Shown here: piece by piece, positions 51,655 through 64,000 of the stretch
Numbering within the stretch: the stretch's first letter is position 1
Layout: every line of letters begins with the position of its first letter
Origin: Tubulanus polymorphus
Lineage: Eukaryota; Nemertea; Palaeonemertea; Tubulaniformes; Tubulanidae
DNA: 64,000 nucleotides
Direction: 5' to 3'
Assembly (NCBI RefSeq): GCF_964204645.1
Contig: NC_134035.1
Span: forward strand, 696,001 to 760,000
Notes under the pieces: generated by a model
What the model was told of the DNA's origin: nothing
Databases searched by the model: none
The model's input: only the letters and a program-made list of their open reading frames with translations
Translations under genes and position numbers: made by a program

Positions 51655-52300
51655 GACTGACTGAGAGGTTGAGGGAGGATGGGATGAGAGGTTGGGGAGG
51701 ATGGGGTGATGAGGTTGGGGAGGATGGGGTGATGAGGTTGGGTAGGATGGGGTGAGAGGTTGGGGGAGGATGAAGTGAGAGGATGAAGTGAGAGGTTGGG
51801 GTGAGGTTGAGGGAGGATGGGGTGAGAGGTTTGGGGTGGGATGAGAGGTTGGGGACAATGGGGTGATGAGGTTAAGGGAGGATGAGGTGAGAGGTTGGGG
51901 TGAGGTTGAGGGAGGATGAGGTGAGAGGTTGGGGTGAGGTTGAGGGAGGATGGGGTGAGAGGTTGGGGCGAGGTTGAGGGAGGATGGGGTGATGAGGTTG
52001 GGGGAGGATGGGGTGATGAGGTTGGGGGAGGATGGGTTGGGAGGTTGGGGGAGGATGGGTGAGAGGTTGAGGGAGGATGAAGTGAGAGGTTGGGGTGAGG
52101 TTGAGGGAGGATGGGGTGAGAGGTTGGGGCGAGGTTGAGGGAGGATGGGGTGATGAGGTTGGGGGAGGATGGGGTGATGAGGTTGGGGGAGGATGGGTTG
52201 GGAGGTTGGGGGAGGATGGGTGAGAGGTTGAGGGAGGATGAAGTGAGAGGTTGGGGTGAGGTTGAGGCAGGATGGGGTGAGAGGTTGAGGGAGGATGGGT
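51655..52300 (+). repeat. G-rich minisatellite, array unit 1
   Basis: Units like GAGAGGTTGGGGGAGGATGG plus GGT. The longest of the four copies in the array. The minus-strand S/P/H/L ORFs are artefacts. Runs of G4-5 give quadruplex potential. Confidence 0.9.
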
Positions 52301-52957
52301 GAAAAGTGAAGCAAAACAGCACAATTACTCTGACATAGTAAAAGTTTTCAGCAGTTTTCAGTACAGCACTGGATTAACAGATTCTCGTTTTACACAAAGG
52401 CCCAGCCTGTGGCAGTGGGAGAAAGCTGGTGTAACTAACTGGTCGAGTCAGCTGGTCTTAACTTGCTGAACAAGATGTGGTGCTGGAGGAAGTTGAAGAA
52501 CAGTTCATCAAGATTTGTGAAACTATCGCCTGCACCATGTGCAATGCAAGCGGCTAGGGTAGTGCGGCCCGTGTAGGCTAGAAAGTGGTTTTTGACACCG
52601 AGTGAGGTCCCTGTTAGTCTAGCACCTAGCCGTCGTTCCCCAAACAACCCGAAACCCGTAGTAACAACGACTGACTGATTCAAAATAAATTTAGTAGGTC
52701 CCTCACCTGCTCACTGACTGTGTCGTGACGTGTGTCTGCGCCGAAGTCAACTGGAGTGAGGTCCCCCTGTGCGTCGGCCCCGAGGACATGAAATATCACG
52801 AATTCTTGTCTTTTTACCCAATATCAAATTCGTACATTTAAAATCATCGTGGCTTTAAAGTCTTTATCAATTGAAGGAAATGTTCACTGTAAATAAAGAA
52901 TTAGCGATTGAATTGAGCCCGCTCCACAGTAAAAATAGCGCGATCAATTCAATCTCG

Positions 52958-53589
52958 ACCGTCTAGTGCTGCCCCTATGTATAACGATAGCGTGGAAAGC
53001 GTGAACTAACATCATACTCGCTTGCCAGAGTCTTCGAACGGTAGTAGTGGACGAACTAATTACCGATTTGCGGGCCGGATTCAAGGGAAAATTCTCGAAC
53101 TCTGAAAACTGCTCTGAAACGTTTGAACCAAACAAATTTTCTATAAAAGAATAAGCCTTAAAAGAGTAAATTTGAATCGGGGTATTTCTAGTATGGTCTG
53201 GGAGAGAGCGACAGGTGTTTGTATGTTCCCTGATTATTTGCAACCAAATTAGTATACATCGAAGAAAAAATATGGACATTTTGTCAATTCAGATGATAAA
53301 TTATCATTCAAAAATGTAAATGAATAAGTTATTCTGTATATAAATATTATATTAATTGATAAGTAAGTGAATTTTAGCTAAAAAGAATTAAATATGTTAC
53401 CTAAAAAATAAGGAAATATCATGCAAAATTCAGAACGTATTCATAGTATCATATTTAATCAGAATTAGGCGCCACACTGGTCTGTATTGTACGTAATAAG
53501 GAAATTTAAATTCCGGCGGTAAATATGCACTACTATTTTAGTTCACAGAAATTCCGCTATCGTAATTAATAGGGGCAGCACTGAACGGT
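52958..53589. mobile_element. TIR element inside array unit 1
   Basis: The left end ACCGTCTAGTGCTGCCCC and the right end GGGGCAGCACTGAACGGT are inverted repeats, extending about 60 bp imperfectly (ACGATAGCG and GTGAACTAA both mirrored). About 630 bp, no transposase. It looks like a MITE carried within each array unit. Confidence 0.65.
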
Positions 53590-54364
53590 AGATATCTAAC
53601 TCAGCCTAGCAATCTTACTGTGGCATGCGAGTAATACAGATATTTTTCTTAGCCGAATTTCGTTCAATGTTTAATATGAGTCCATTGTATATGAATAATT
53701 CTACTATTGTTTTAGGTCTTTCGAAGGGGATCATCTTTTTAAAACGAATTTCAAACTATTTTTGATAGAACTCTTTTGTCTGCGGAATGTACTAGTATCC
53801 GGTAAAGCGGTAGGCTCACATGCCAAAGGAAGAATTTCAAGCAAATTAAATATTATTCTCTAAAATAGTGCATTCAACTACTACTAATTCACTTTAACCA
53901 GAAAAAAATGCTCTGAAACTATTAAAGAAACAATTTTCTATGAAAGAATAAAGCTTAAGAGTAATTTGAATCGGGGATATTCCTAGCATCGTCTGGGAGA
54001 GAACGACGGGTTCTAGATGCCAAGAGCATTTTTTTCAGTTGCCCCGTTTTTACTTCAAACACAGCCAATCGGTAGTGTCACATATTTAGTCCTCGTGGAC
54101 ATAAAGTTCACTATAAGTGAAGTCAAGTTCTCCCAATATGTGTTCGTTTGTTTGTTTATCCTCTCGGTGACTTCTAAAGCTGCCCACACATATTTATCCA
54201 GTTCATCTGATGTAGGTCCTGATCAACAAACAAAAACGTCAATATATAGTTCCTAATGATGACAAACTCCTAACAAAATATACACGAAACTTTATAGATT
54301 TGAGGCCATCAGTCAAACATACAGAGTTAGAGTTATTTTTTTGGCCCAATTTTAATGACACTTA

Positions 54365-57300
54365 GTGCAGACATGTTTTTTGGGGTGCTGATTACAAATA
54401 TGAGGTTAGATTTAGGATCCGAGGCTCCTAAAATGAGATATTCAGGATTTCGTGTTTTGACCCCCTTAATTTCGTCCCAAATTTTGATGAAATTTGCCTG
54501 GGAAATTCGGCCCAAAATCGAATTTTATTCAATGATCAAATATTCAATTAATTTTTAAGGTAGAAATTGATGCTCTTACTAAAAACCCTGAATTATACTT
54601 CCTGCAACACAATTACAGGCTGCTTCAAATAGCCACATTGACAATTCTTATGAAATGCAGTGTAAACAGTGTTTACAGATAGATAAACTGCTTTCTCATA
54701 ATTGTTTGGGAAACTTTTAAGAAATTCTACTCACACTCACCAGCCCTTGTCTAGCAGTAATGGTAGTCACCGAGTTCCACAAATCCACATACACCTCCTG
54801 GAGTCCACCACTGACTGTTTTTTTATCCACTTATAGTCCGGTTAGTGGACTAAATAGTCCAGTTAGTTGACTAATAGCCCGGTTAGTTGACTAGTAGTCC
54901 AGTTAGTTCACTAGTAGTCCGGAAGAAGTTGACTGAAGAAGTAAAACTGTGATGAATTTCAGTTGAAGTCCACCACATCCAGTATTTGTGATGAAGTTTA
55001 CACGACAGCCCGACAGGAAAACCTGAAATATAAAATTGAAATCACATTAACAGGAACACTGACTGAGAAGTTGGGGGAGGATGGGGTGAGAGGTTGAGGG
55101 ACAATGGGATGAGAGGTGGGGGGAGGTTGTGGTGAGAGGTTGAGGGACAATGGGATGAGAGGTTGGGGGAGGATGGGGTGAGAGGTTGAGGGAGTATGGG
55201 ATGAGAGGTTGGGGAGGATGGGGTGAGAGGTTGGGGGAGCATGGGGTGAGAGGTTGAGGGACAATGGGATGAGAGGTTGGGGGAGGATGTGGTGAGAGGT
55301 TGAGGGACAATGGGATGAGAGGTTGGGGGAGGATGGGGTGAGAGGTTGAGGGAGGATGGGATGAGAGGTTGGGGAGGATGGGGTGAGAGGTTGGGGAGGA
55401 TGGGTGAGAGGTTGGGGAGGATGGGGTGAGAGGTTGGGGAGGATGGGTGAGAGGTTGAGAGAGGATGGGGTGAGAGGTTGGGGAGGGTGGGATGAGAGGT
55501 TGAGGGAGGGTGGGATGAGAGGTTGGGGAGGATGGGTGAAAAGGGAAGCAAAACAGCACAATTACTCAGGCTTAAGCAAAAGTTTCCAGCAGTTTTCAGT
55601 CACACTGGATTAACAGATTCTCGTTTTACACAAGAGCCCAGCCTGTGGCAGTGGGAGAAAGCTGGTGTAACTAACTGAGTCAGCTGGTCTTAACCTGCTG
55701 AACAAGATGTGGTGCTGGAGGAAGTTGAAGAACAGTTCATCAAGATTTCTGAAACTATCGCCTGCTGCACAATGTGCAATGCAAGCGGCTAGGGTAGTGC
55801 GGCCCGTGTAGGCTAGAAAGTGGTTTTTGACACCGAGTGAGGTCCCTGTTAGCCTAGCACCTAGCCGTCGTTACCCAAACAACCCGGAACCCGTAGTAAC
55901 AACGACTGACTGATTCAGACTAAATTTGAGTAGGTCCCGGCCTCCACTGACTGTCGTAAAGTGTCTGCGAAGTCACTGGAGTGAGGTCCCCCTAAACTGT
56001 GTGTACCTGAGGACATGAACATGAAATATCATGTATGAATTTTTATCTTTTTTACCAATATCAAAATTCGTACATTTAGAATCATCGCGGCTTTAAAGTC
56101 TTTATCAATTGAGGGAATAGTTCACTGTAAATAAAGATTTAGCGATTGAATTGAGCCCGCTCCACATTAAAATAGCGCGATTAATTCAATCTCGACCGTC
56201 TAGTGCTGCCGCTATGTATAACGACAGCGTGGAAAATGTGAACTAACATAATACTCGCTTGCCAGAGTCTTCGAACGGCAGGAGTGGACGAACTATTTAC
56301 CGATTTGCGGGCCGGATTCCGAGGAAAATTCTCAAACTCTGAAAACTGCTCTGAAACGTTCAAACCAAACAATTTTTCTATAAGAGAATGAGCCTTAAAA
56401 GAGTCAATTTGAATCGGGGTATTTCTAGTATGGCCTAGGAGAGAGCGACAGGTGTTTGTAAGTTCCCTGTTTATTTGCGCGCAAATAGACTATAATCGAA
56501 GAAAAAATATGGACATTTTGTCAATTCTGATGATAAATTATCATTAAAAAATGAAAATGAATAATTTATTCTGTATACAAATACTATATTAATTGATAAG
56601 TAAGTAAATTTTAGCTAAAAAAAATTAAATATGTTACCTAAAAATAAGGAAATATCATACAAAATTCAGAACGTATTCATAGTATCATATTTAATCAGAA
56701 TTAGACGACACACTGGTCGGTACTGTACGTGATAAGGACATTTAAATTCCGGCGGTAAATATGCGCTACTATTTTAGTTCACAGAAATTCCGCTATCGTA
56801 ATTCATAGGGGCAGCACTGTACGGTAAATATCTAACTCAGCCTCGCTATCTTACTGTGGCATGCGAGCAATACAGATATTTTTCTTAGCCGAATTTCGTT
56901 GATTATCTAATACGATTCCATTGTATATGAATAATTCGACTATCGTTTAAGGTTTTTAGAAGGGGATCATCTTTCTAAAACGAATTTCAAACCGTTTTTG
57001 ATAGAACTATTTTGTCTGCGGAATGTATTAGCATCCGGTAAAGCGCTAGGCTCACATGCCAAAGGAAGAATTTCAATCATATTAAATTTTATTCTCTAAA
57101 ATAGTGCATTCAACTACCACTAACACTGTAACCAGAAATAATGCTCGGAAACTATTAAAGAAGAGTAAATTTGAATTCAAGTTCTCCCAATATTTGTTCG
57201 TTTGTTTGTTTATCCTCCCGGCGAGTTCTAACACTGCCAACACATATCTATCCAGTTCATCTGATCCTGATCATCAAACTCAAAAAGTCAATAATTCCAT

Positions 57301-57966
57301 CCTAATGATGAGAAACATCCTAAAAGATATAAATGAAACTTAATAGATTTGAGGCCACCAAACAGTAATACACAGTGTAAGAGTTAAGTCTAGTTACCGG
57401 TATATCAGAGAAATGGCAATCTAAGGTAGGCTACTACCCAAAATGAGTGTCGGGGTCAAATATTTTTTGTCTCCGATTTTGATGAAATTCCGGTTAGACA
57501 TGTATTCAGGGGTGCTGATCACAAATCTGAAAGAATTTTTAGGATCCGAGGCCCAGAAAATGAGAAATTCGATTTTTTTGGGGGACCCCTAAATTTTCAA
57601 AAGGCCTTGGACCCCAGAGTTTTCGAGATATTCAAAATCTGTTTGCAGATATGGAATCAGCACCCCTGACAATATAAATGACTGAAATTTCAAGCAAATC
57701 GAAGAGATTCGATTTTTTGGCTAAAAATGGCAAAAATCTAAGGTGTTAGTCCAGGAGTTTTTTTTCGGCGAAAACTTTTTTTTCTCTGATTCCTTCGAAA
57801 TTTGGTAGGAATATGTATTCTGAGGTGTAGATTCCGGATCCGCAATCAGATTTTGAATCGGAATTCATCTTCATGGGCAAATATGGGTTTTAATGCCCAA
57901 AATATGCACCCCAAAAATGGGGTACAAAGTCAAAATTTTTTTTTGGCCCAATTTTAATGAAACTTA
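54365..57966 (+). repeat. Array unit 2 (3,602 bp)
   Basis: Nearly identical to the next unit through about 57856. Contains G-rich minisatellite 55060-55540 and TIR element 56195-56825. Confidence 0.9.
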
Positions 57967-60900
57967 GTGCAGACATGTTTTTTGGGGTGCTGATTACAAA
58001 TATGAGGTTAGATTTAGGATCCGAGGCTCCTAAAATGAGATATTCAGGATTTCGTGTTTTGACCCCCTTAATTTCGTCCCAAATTTTGATGAAATTTGCC
58101 TGGGAAATTCGGCCCAAAATCGAATTTTATTCAATGATCAAATATTCAATTAATTTTTAAGGTAGAAATTGATGCTCTTACTAAAAACCCTGAATTATAC
58201 TTCCTGCAACACAATTACAGGCTGCTTCAAATAGCCACATTGACAATTCTTATGAAATGCAGTGTAAACAGTGTTTACAGATAGATAAACTGCTTTCTCA
58301 TAATTGTTTGGGAAACTTTTAAGAAATTCTACTCACACTCACCAGCCCTTGTCTAGCAGTAATGGTAGTCACCGAGTTCCACAAATCCACATACACCTCC
58401 TGGAGTCCACCACTGACTGTTTTTTTATCCACTTATAGTCCGGTTAGTGGACTAAATAGTCCAGTTAGTTGACTAATAGCCCGGTTAGTTGACTAGTAGT
58501 CCAGTTAGTTCACTAGTAGTCCGGAAGAAGTTGACTGAAGAAGTAAAACTGTGATGAATTTCAGTTGAAGTCCACCACATCCAGTATTTGTGATGAAGTT
58601 TACACGACAGCCCGACAGGAAAACCTGAAATATAAAATTGAAATCACATTAACAGGAACACTGACTGAGAAGTTGGGGGAGGATGGGGTGAGAGGTTGAG
58701 GGACAATGGGATGAGAGGTGGGGGGAGGTTGTGGTGAGAGGTTGAGGGACAATGGGATGAGAGGTTGGGGGAGGATGGGGTGAGAGGTTGAGGGAGTATG
58801 GGATGAGAGGTTGGGGAGGATGGGGTGAGAGGTTGGGGGAGCATGGGGTGAGAGGTTGAGGGACAATGGGATGAGAGGTTGGGGGAGGATGTGGTGAGAG
58901 GTTGAGGGACAATGGGATGAGAGGTTGGGGGAGGATGGGGTGAGAGGTTGAGGGAGGATGGGATGAGAGGTTGGGGAGGATGGGGTGAGAGGTTGGGGAG
59001 GATGGGTGAGAGGTTGGGGAGGATGGGGTGAGAGGTTGGGGAGGATGGGTGAGAGGTTGAGAGAGGATGGGGTGAGAGGTTGGGGAGGGTGGGATGAGAG
59101 GTTGAGGGAGGGTGGGATGAGAGGTTGGGGAGGATGGGTGAAAAGGGAAGCAAAACAGCACAATTACTCAGGCTTAAGCAAAAGTTTCCAGCAGTTTTCA
59201 GTCACACTGGATTAACAGATTCTCGTTTTACACAAGAGCCCAGCCTGTGGCAGTGGGAGAAAGCTGGTGTAACTAACTGAGTCAGCTGGTCTTAACCTGC
59301 TGAACAAGATGTGGTGCTGGAGGAAGTTGAAGAACAGTTCATCAAGATTTCTGAAACTATCGCCTGCTGCACAATGTGCAATGCAAGCGGCTAGGGTAGT
59401 GCGGCCCGTGTAGGCTAGAAAGTGGTTTTTGACACCGAGTGAGGTCCCTGTTAGCCTAGCACCTAGCCGTCGTTACCCAAACAACCCGGAACCCGTAGTA
59501 ACAACGACTGACTGATTCAGACTAAATTTGAGTAGGTCCCGGCCTCCACTGACTGTCGTAAAGTGTCTGCGAAGTCACTGGAGTGAGGTCCCCCTAAACT
59601 GTGTGTACCTGAGGACATGAACATGAAATATCATGTATGAATTTTTATCTTTTTTACCAATATCAAAATTCGTACATTTAGAATCATCGCGGCTTTAAAG
59701 TCTTTATCAATTGAGGGAATAGTTCACTGTAAATAAAGATTTAGCGATTGAATTGAGCCCGCTCCACATTAAAATAGCGCGATTAATTCAATCTCGACCG
59801 TCTAGTGCTGCCGCTATGTATAACGACAGCGTGGAAAATGTGAACTAACATAATACTCGCTTGCCGGAGTCTTCGAACGGCAGGAGTGGACGAACTATTT
59901 ACCGATTTGCGGGCCGGATTCCGAGGAAAATTCTCAAACTCTGAAAACTGCTCTGAAACGTTCAAACCAAACAATTTTTCTATAAGAGAATGAGCCTTAA
60001 AAGAGTCAATTTGAATCGGGGTATTTCTAGTATGGCCTAGGAGAGAGCGACAGGTGTTTGTAAGTTCCCTGTTTATTTGCGCGCAAATAGACTATAATCG
60101 AAGAAAAAATATGGACATTTTGTCAATTCTGATGATAAATTATCATTAAAAAATGAAAATGAATAATTTATTCTGTATACAAATACTATATTAATTGATA
60201 AGTAAGTAAATTTTAGCTAAAAAAAATTAAATATGTTACCTAAAAATAAGGAAATATCATACAAAATTCAGAACGTATTCATAGTATCATATTTAATCAG
60301 AATTAGACGACACACTGGTCGGTACTGTACGTGATAAGGACATTTAAATTCCGGCGGTAAATATGCGCTACTATTTTAGTTCACAGAAATTCCGCTATCG
60401 TAATTCATAGGGGCAGCACTGTACGGTAAATATCTAACTCAGCCTCGCTATCTTACTGTGGCATGCGAGCAATACAGATATTTTTCTTAGCCGAATTTCG
60501 TTGATTATCTAATACGATTCCATTGTATATGAATAATTCGACTATCGTTTAAGGTTTTTAGAAGGGGATCATCTTTCTAAAACGAATTTCAAACCGTTTT
60601 TGATAGAACTATTTTGTCTGCGGAATGTATTAGCATCCGGTAAAGCGCTAGGCTCACATGCCAAAGGAAGAATTTCAATCATATTAAATTTTATTCTCTA
60701 AAATAGTGCATTCAACTACCACTAACACTGTAACCAGAAATAATGCTCGGAAACTATTAAAGAAGAGTAAATTTGAATTCAAGTTCTCCCAATATTTGTT
60801 CGTTTGTTTGTTTATCCTCCCGGCGAGTTCTAACACTGCCAACACATATCTATCCAGTTCATCTGATCCTGATCATCAAACTCAAAAAGTCAATAATTCC

Positions 60901-61568
60901 ATCCTAATGATGAGAAACATCCTAAAAGATATAAATGAAACTTAATAGATTTGAGGCCACCAAACAGTAATACACAGTGTAAGAGTTAAGTCTAGTTACC
61001 GGTATATCAGAGAAATGGCAATCTAAGGTAGGCTACTACCCAAAATGAGTGTCGGGGTCAAATATTTTTTGTCTCCGATTTTGATGAAATTCCGGTTAGA
61101 CATGTATTCAGGGGTGCTGATCACAAATCTGAAAGAATTTTTAGGATCCGAGGCCCAGAAAATGAGAAATTCGATTTTTTTGGGGGACCCCTAAATTTTC
61201 AAAAGGCCTTGGACCCCAGAGTTTTCGAGATATTCAAAATCTGTTTGCAGATATGGAATCAGCACCCCTGACAATATAAATGACTGAAATTTCAAGCAAA
61301 TCGAAGAGATTCGATTTTTTGGCTAAAAATGGCAAAAATCTAAGGTGTTAGTCCAGGAGTTTTTTTTCGGCGAAAACTTTTTTTTCTCTGATTCCTTCGA
61401 AATTTGGTAGGAATATGTATTCTGAGGTGTAGATTCCGGATCCGCAATCAGATTTTGGATCGGCATTCATCTTCATGGGCAAATAAGGGTTTTAATGCCC
61501 AAAATATGCACCCCAAAAATGGGGTACAAAGTCAAAATTTTTTTTTGGCCCAATTTTAATAAAATTTA
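57967..61568 (+). repeat. Array unit 3 (3,602 bp)
   Basis: Matches unit 2 with very few differences (one seen near 59866, A versus G). Similarity falls at about 61455. Contains G-rich minisatellite 58660-59145 and TIR element 59797-60427. Confidence 0.9.
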
Positions 61569-64000
61569 GTGCAGACATGTTTTTTGGGGTGCTGGTTACA
61601 AATATGAGGTTAGATTTAGGATCCGAGGCTCCTAAAATGAGATATTCAGGATTTCGTGTTTTGACCCCCTTAATTTCGTCACAAATTTTGATGAAATTCG
61701 CCCGCGAAATTCGTTCCGAAAACGATTTTTATTCAATGATGTCAAATATTCAATTAATTTTTAAGGTAGAAATTGATTCTCTTACTAAAAACCCTGAATT
61801 ATACTTCCTGCAACACAATTACAGGCTGCTTCAAATAACCACATTGACAATTCTTATGAAATGCAGTGAACAGTGTTTACAGATAAACTGCTTTCTCATA
61901 ATTGTTTGGGAAACTTATTAGAAATTCTACTCACACACTCACTAGCCCTTGTCTAGCAGTAATGGTAGTCCACCGAGTTCCAAATCCACATACAGAGTTC
62001 AACACCTCCTGGAGTCCACCACTGACTGTTTTTTATGAGTATCAATCTAAATGGTCCTAAATGGACTAAATGGTCCGGTTAGTTCACATATAGTCGGGTT
62101 AGTTCACTAGTAGTCCCGAAGAAGTAAAACTGTGATAAATTTCAGTTGAAGTCCACCACGTCCAGTATTCGTGATGAAGTCTACTACACCACAGCCCGAC
62201 AGAGGAAAACCCGAAATACTAAAATTGAAATCACATTAACAGGGAGACTGACTGCGAGAAGTTGGGGGAGGATGGGGTGAGAGGTTGGGGAGGATGGGGT
62301 GAGAGGTTGAGGGAGGATGGGGTGAGAGGTTGGGGACAATGGGGTGATGAGGTGGGGTGAGGTTGGGGGAGGATGGGGTGAGAGGTCGAGGGAGGATGGG
62401 TGAAAAGGGGAGCAAAACAGTACAATTACTCTGACATAGTAGCCTAAAGGCTTCAGCAAAGGTTTTCAGCAGTTTTCAGTCCCCTGGTCACACTGGATTA
62501 ACAGATTCTCGTTTTTCACAAGAGCCCAGCCTGTGGCAGGGAGAAAGCCATTGTAACTAACTGGTCGAGTCAGGGCCTGGCCGGCCTCACTAACTAGTGT
62601 GTCGTGACGTGTTTGCGAAGTCAATTGGAGTGAGGTCCCCCCGTGCGTCCCTGAGGACATAAAATATGATGAATTCTTATCTTTTTACCCAATTCAAAAG
62701 TCGTACATTTAAAATCATCGTGGCTTTAAAGTCTTTATCAATTGAGAGAACAGTTCACTGTAAATAAAGAATTAGCGATTGAATTGAGCCCGCTCCACAG
62801 TAAAAATAGTGCGATCTAATCTTGACCATCTAGTGCTGCCCCTATGTATAACGATAGCGTGGAAAACGTGAACTAACATAATACTCGCTTGCCAGAGTCT
62901 TCGAACGGCAGGAGTGGACGAACTAATTACCGATTTGCGGGCCGGATTCCGAGGAAATTTCACAAACTCTGAAAACTGCTCTGAAACATCTGGCCAAACA
63001 ATTTTTCTATAAAAGAATAAGCCTTGAAAGAATAAATTTGAATCGGGGTATTTCTAGTATGGTCTGGGAGAGAGCGACAGGTGTTTGTATGTTCCCTGAT
63101 TATTTCTGCGCAATTAGAATATATCGAAGAAAAAATATGGACATTTTGTCAATTTTATCGTGCAAAAATGTAAACGAATAAGTTATTCTGTATATAAATA
63201 CTACATTAATTGATAGGTAAGTGAATTTTAGCTAAAAAGAATGAAATATGTTACCTAAAAAATTAGGAAATATCATACAAAATTCAGAACGTTTTCATAG
63301 TATCATATTCAATCAGAATTAGGCGCCACACTGGTCCGCATTGTACGTAATAAGGAAATTTAAATTCCGGCGGTAAATATGCGCCACTATTTTAGTTCAC
63401 AGAAATTCCGCTATCGTAATTCATAGGGGCAGCACTGTACGGTAGATATCTAACTCGGCCTCGCTATCTTACTGTGGAATGCGAGTAATAAAGATATTTT
63501 TCTTAGCCGAATTTCGTTCAATGTTTAATACGATTCCATTGTACATGAATAATTCTACTATCGTTTAAGGTTTTTTGAAGGGGATCATCCTTTTAAAACG
63601 AATTTCAAACCATTTTTGATAGAACTCTTTTGTCAGCGGAATGTATTAGCATCCGGTAAAGCGATAGGCTCACATGCCAAAGGAAGAATTCTGAGCAAAT
63701 TAAATTTTATTCTCTAAAATAGTGCATTCAACTACCACGAACACTGGAACCAGAAAAAATGCTCTGAAACTATTAAAGGAACAACTTTCTATGAAAGAAT
63801 TAGGCTTAAGAGTAAATTTGAATCGGGGATATTCCTAGTTTCGTCTGGGAGAGAACAACAGGTTCTAGATGCCACGCAGTTTTTTTTCCAGTTGCCCTGT
63901 TTTTAGTTCAAAAGCAAATCGGTAGTGTCACATATTTAGTCCTCGTAAAGTTCACTATAACTGAAGTCAAGTTCTCCCAATATGTGTTTGATTGTTTGTT
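61569..64000 (+). repeat. Array unit 4, diverged and cut by the window end
   Basis: Same order of parts but clearly diverged, with a shorter minisatellite (62265-62400) and TIR element 62825-63443. Confidence 0.85.

Larger units (their letters stand above)
50060..64000 (+). repeat. Tandem array of ~3.6-kb units, continuing past the window end
   Basis: The landmark GTGCAGACATGTTTTTTGGG occurs at 50975, 54365, 57967 and 61569: spacing 3,390, then 3,602 and 3,602. The shorter first spacing reflects loss of about 540 bp (the part at 57400-57940) near 54335. Unit order: about 250-bp sub-repeats of TTTGATGAAATTCGG-type sequence, a block with GTTAGTTCACTAGTAGTCC repeats, the G-rich minisatellite, a conserved block, a TIR element of about 630 bp, and a TTCTAGATGCC-type junction. 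No conserved long ORF is found outside the minisatellite. Confidence 0.92.

Noticed and set aside
51628..52324. Proline/serine-rich minus-strand ORFs (also at 54998-55561 and 58600-59163)
   Set aside because: Three frames are open through the same G-rich minisatellite; no start context or conserved non-repeat part.

Overview
The window is nuclear DNA from an animal. It has spliced genes with GT/AG introns, class A GPCR genes, a U5 snRNP gene, a transgelin/calponin-type muscle gene, and abundant small inverted-repeat transposons and minisatellites. The gene set (orphan GPCRs, a secreted LamG-like protein, a CAP protein) and AT-rich introns fit a marine invertebrate, most likely a lophotrochozoan such as a mollusc. 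That placement is inference.

Layout. (1) 895-1647 (+): intronless class I methyltransferase-like gene. (2) 2799-17519 (+): LRRIQ1, reconstructed here from 26 exons plus a candidate 12-nt microexon. All phases join, giving about 1,516-1,520 aa. Its introns hold five minisatellites, several MITEs, and a complete antisense neuropeptide-type GPCR gene (9175-10161). (3) 19073-19501 (-): TXNL4A/DIM1, 142 aa, with a 5' UTR intron. (4) 20842-26916 (+): transgelin/Mp20-like gene with TATA box, non-coding exon 1 and five coding exons (192 aa). (5) 32311-33186 (-): secreted LamG/jelly-roll protein. (6) 36531-37541 (+): divergent orphan class A GPCR, followed by a 15-bp minisatellite. (7) 40488-43667 (+): CAP/SCP-like gene, eight exons found, first exon missing. 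A decayed LINE fragment lies in its first visible intron, and a 31-bp minisatellite has multiplied one of its splice donors. (8) 46069-46476 (-): acidic hypothetical ORF next to a tRNA-derived SINE. (9) 48.4-50.0 kb: minisatellites and a tRNA-like element. (10) About 50.05 kb to the window end: a tandem array of a unit of about 3.6 kb. The unit contains a G-rich minisatellite, a TIR-flanked element of about 630 bp, and roughly 250-bp sub-repeats. Two central units look almost identical.

The genes do not form an operon or pathway; they are independent eukaryotic loci. I found no CRISPR, phage or bacterial system. The least ordinary content is the repeat biology: the 3,602-bp array with its inverted, permuted relative at 45 kb, the MITE collection including a piggyBac-type element with TTAA duplications, the splice-donor minisatellite, and the GPCR nested in LRRIQ1.
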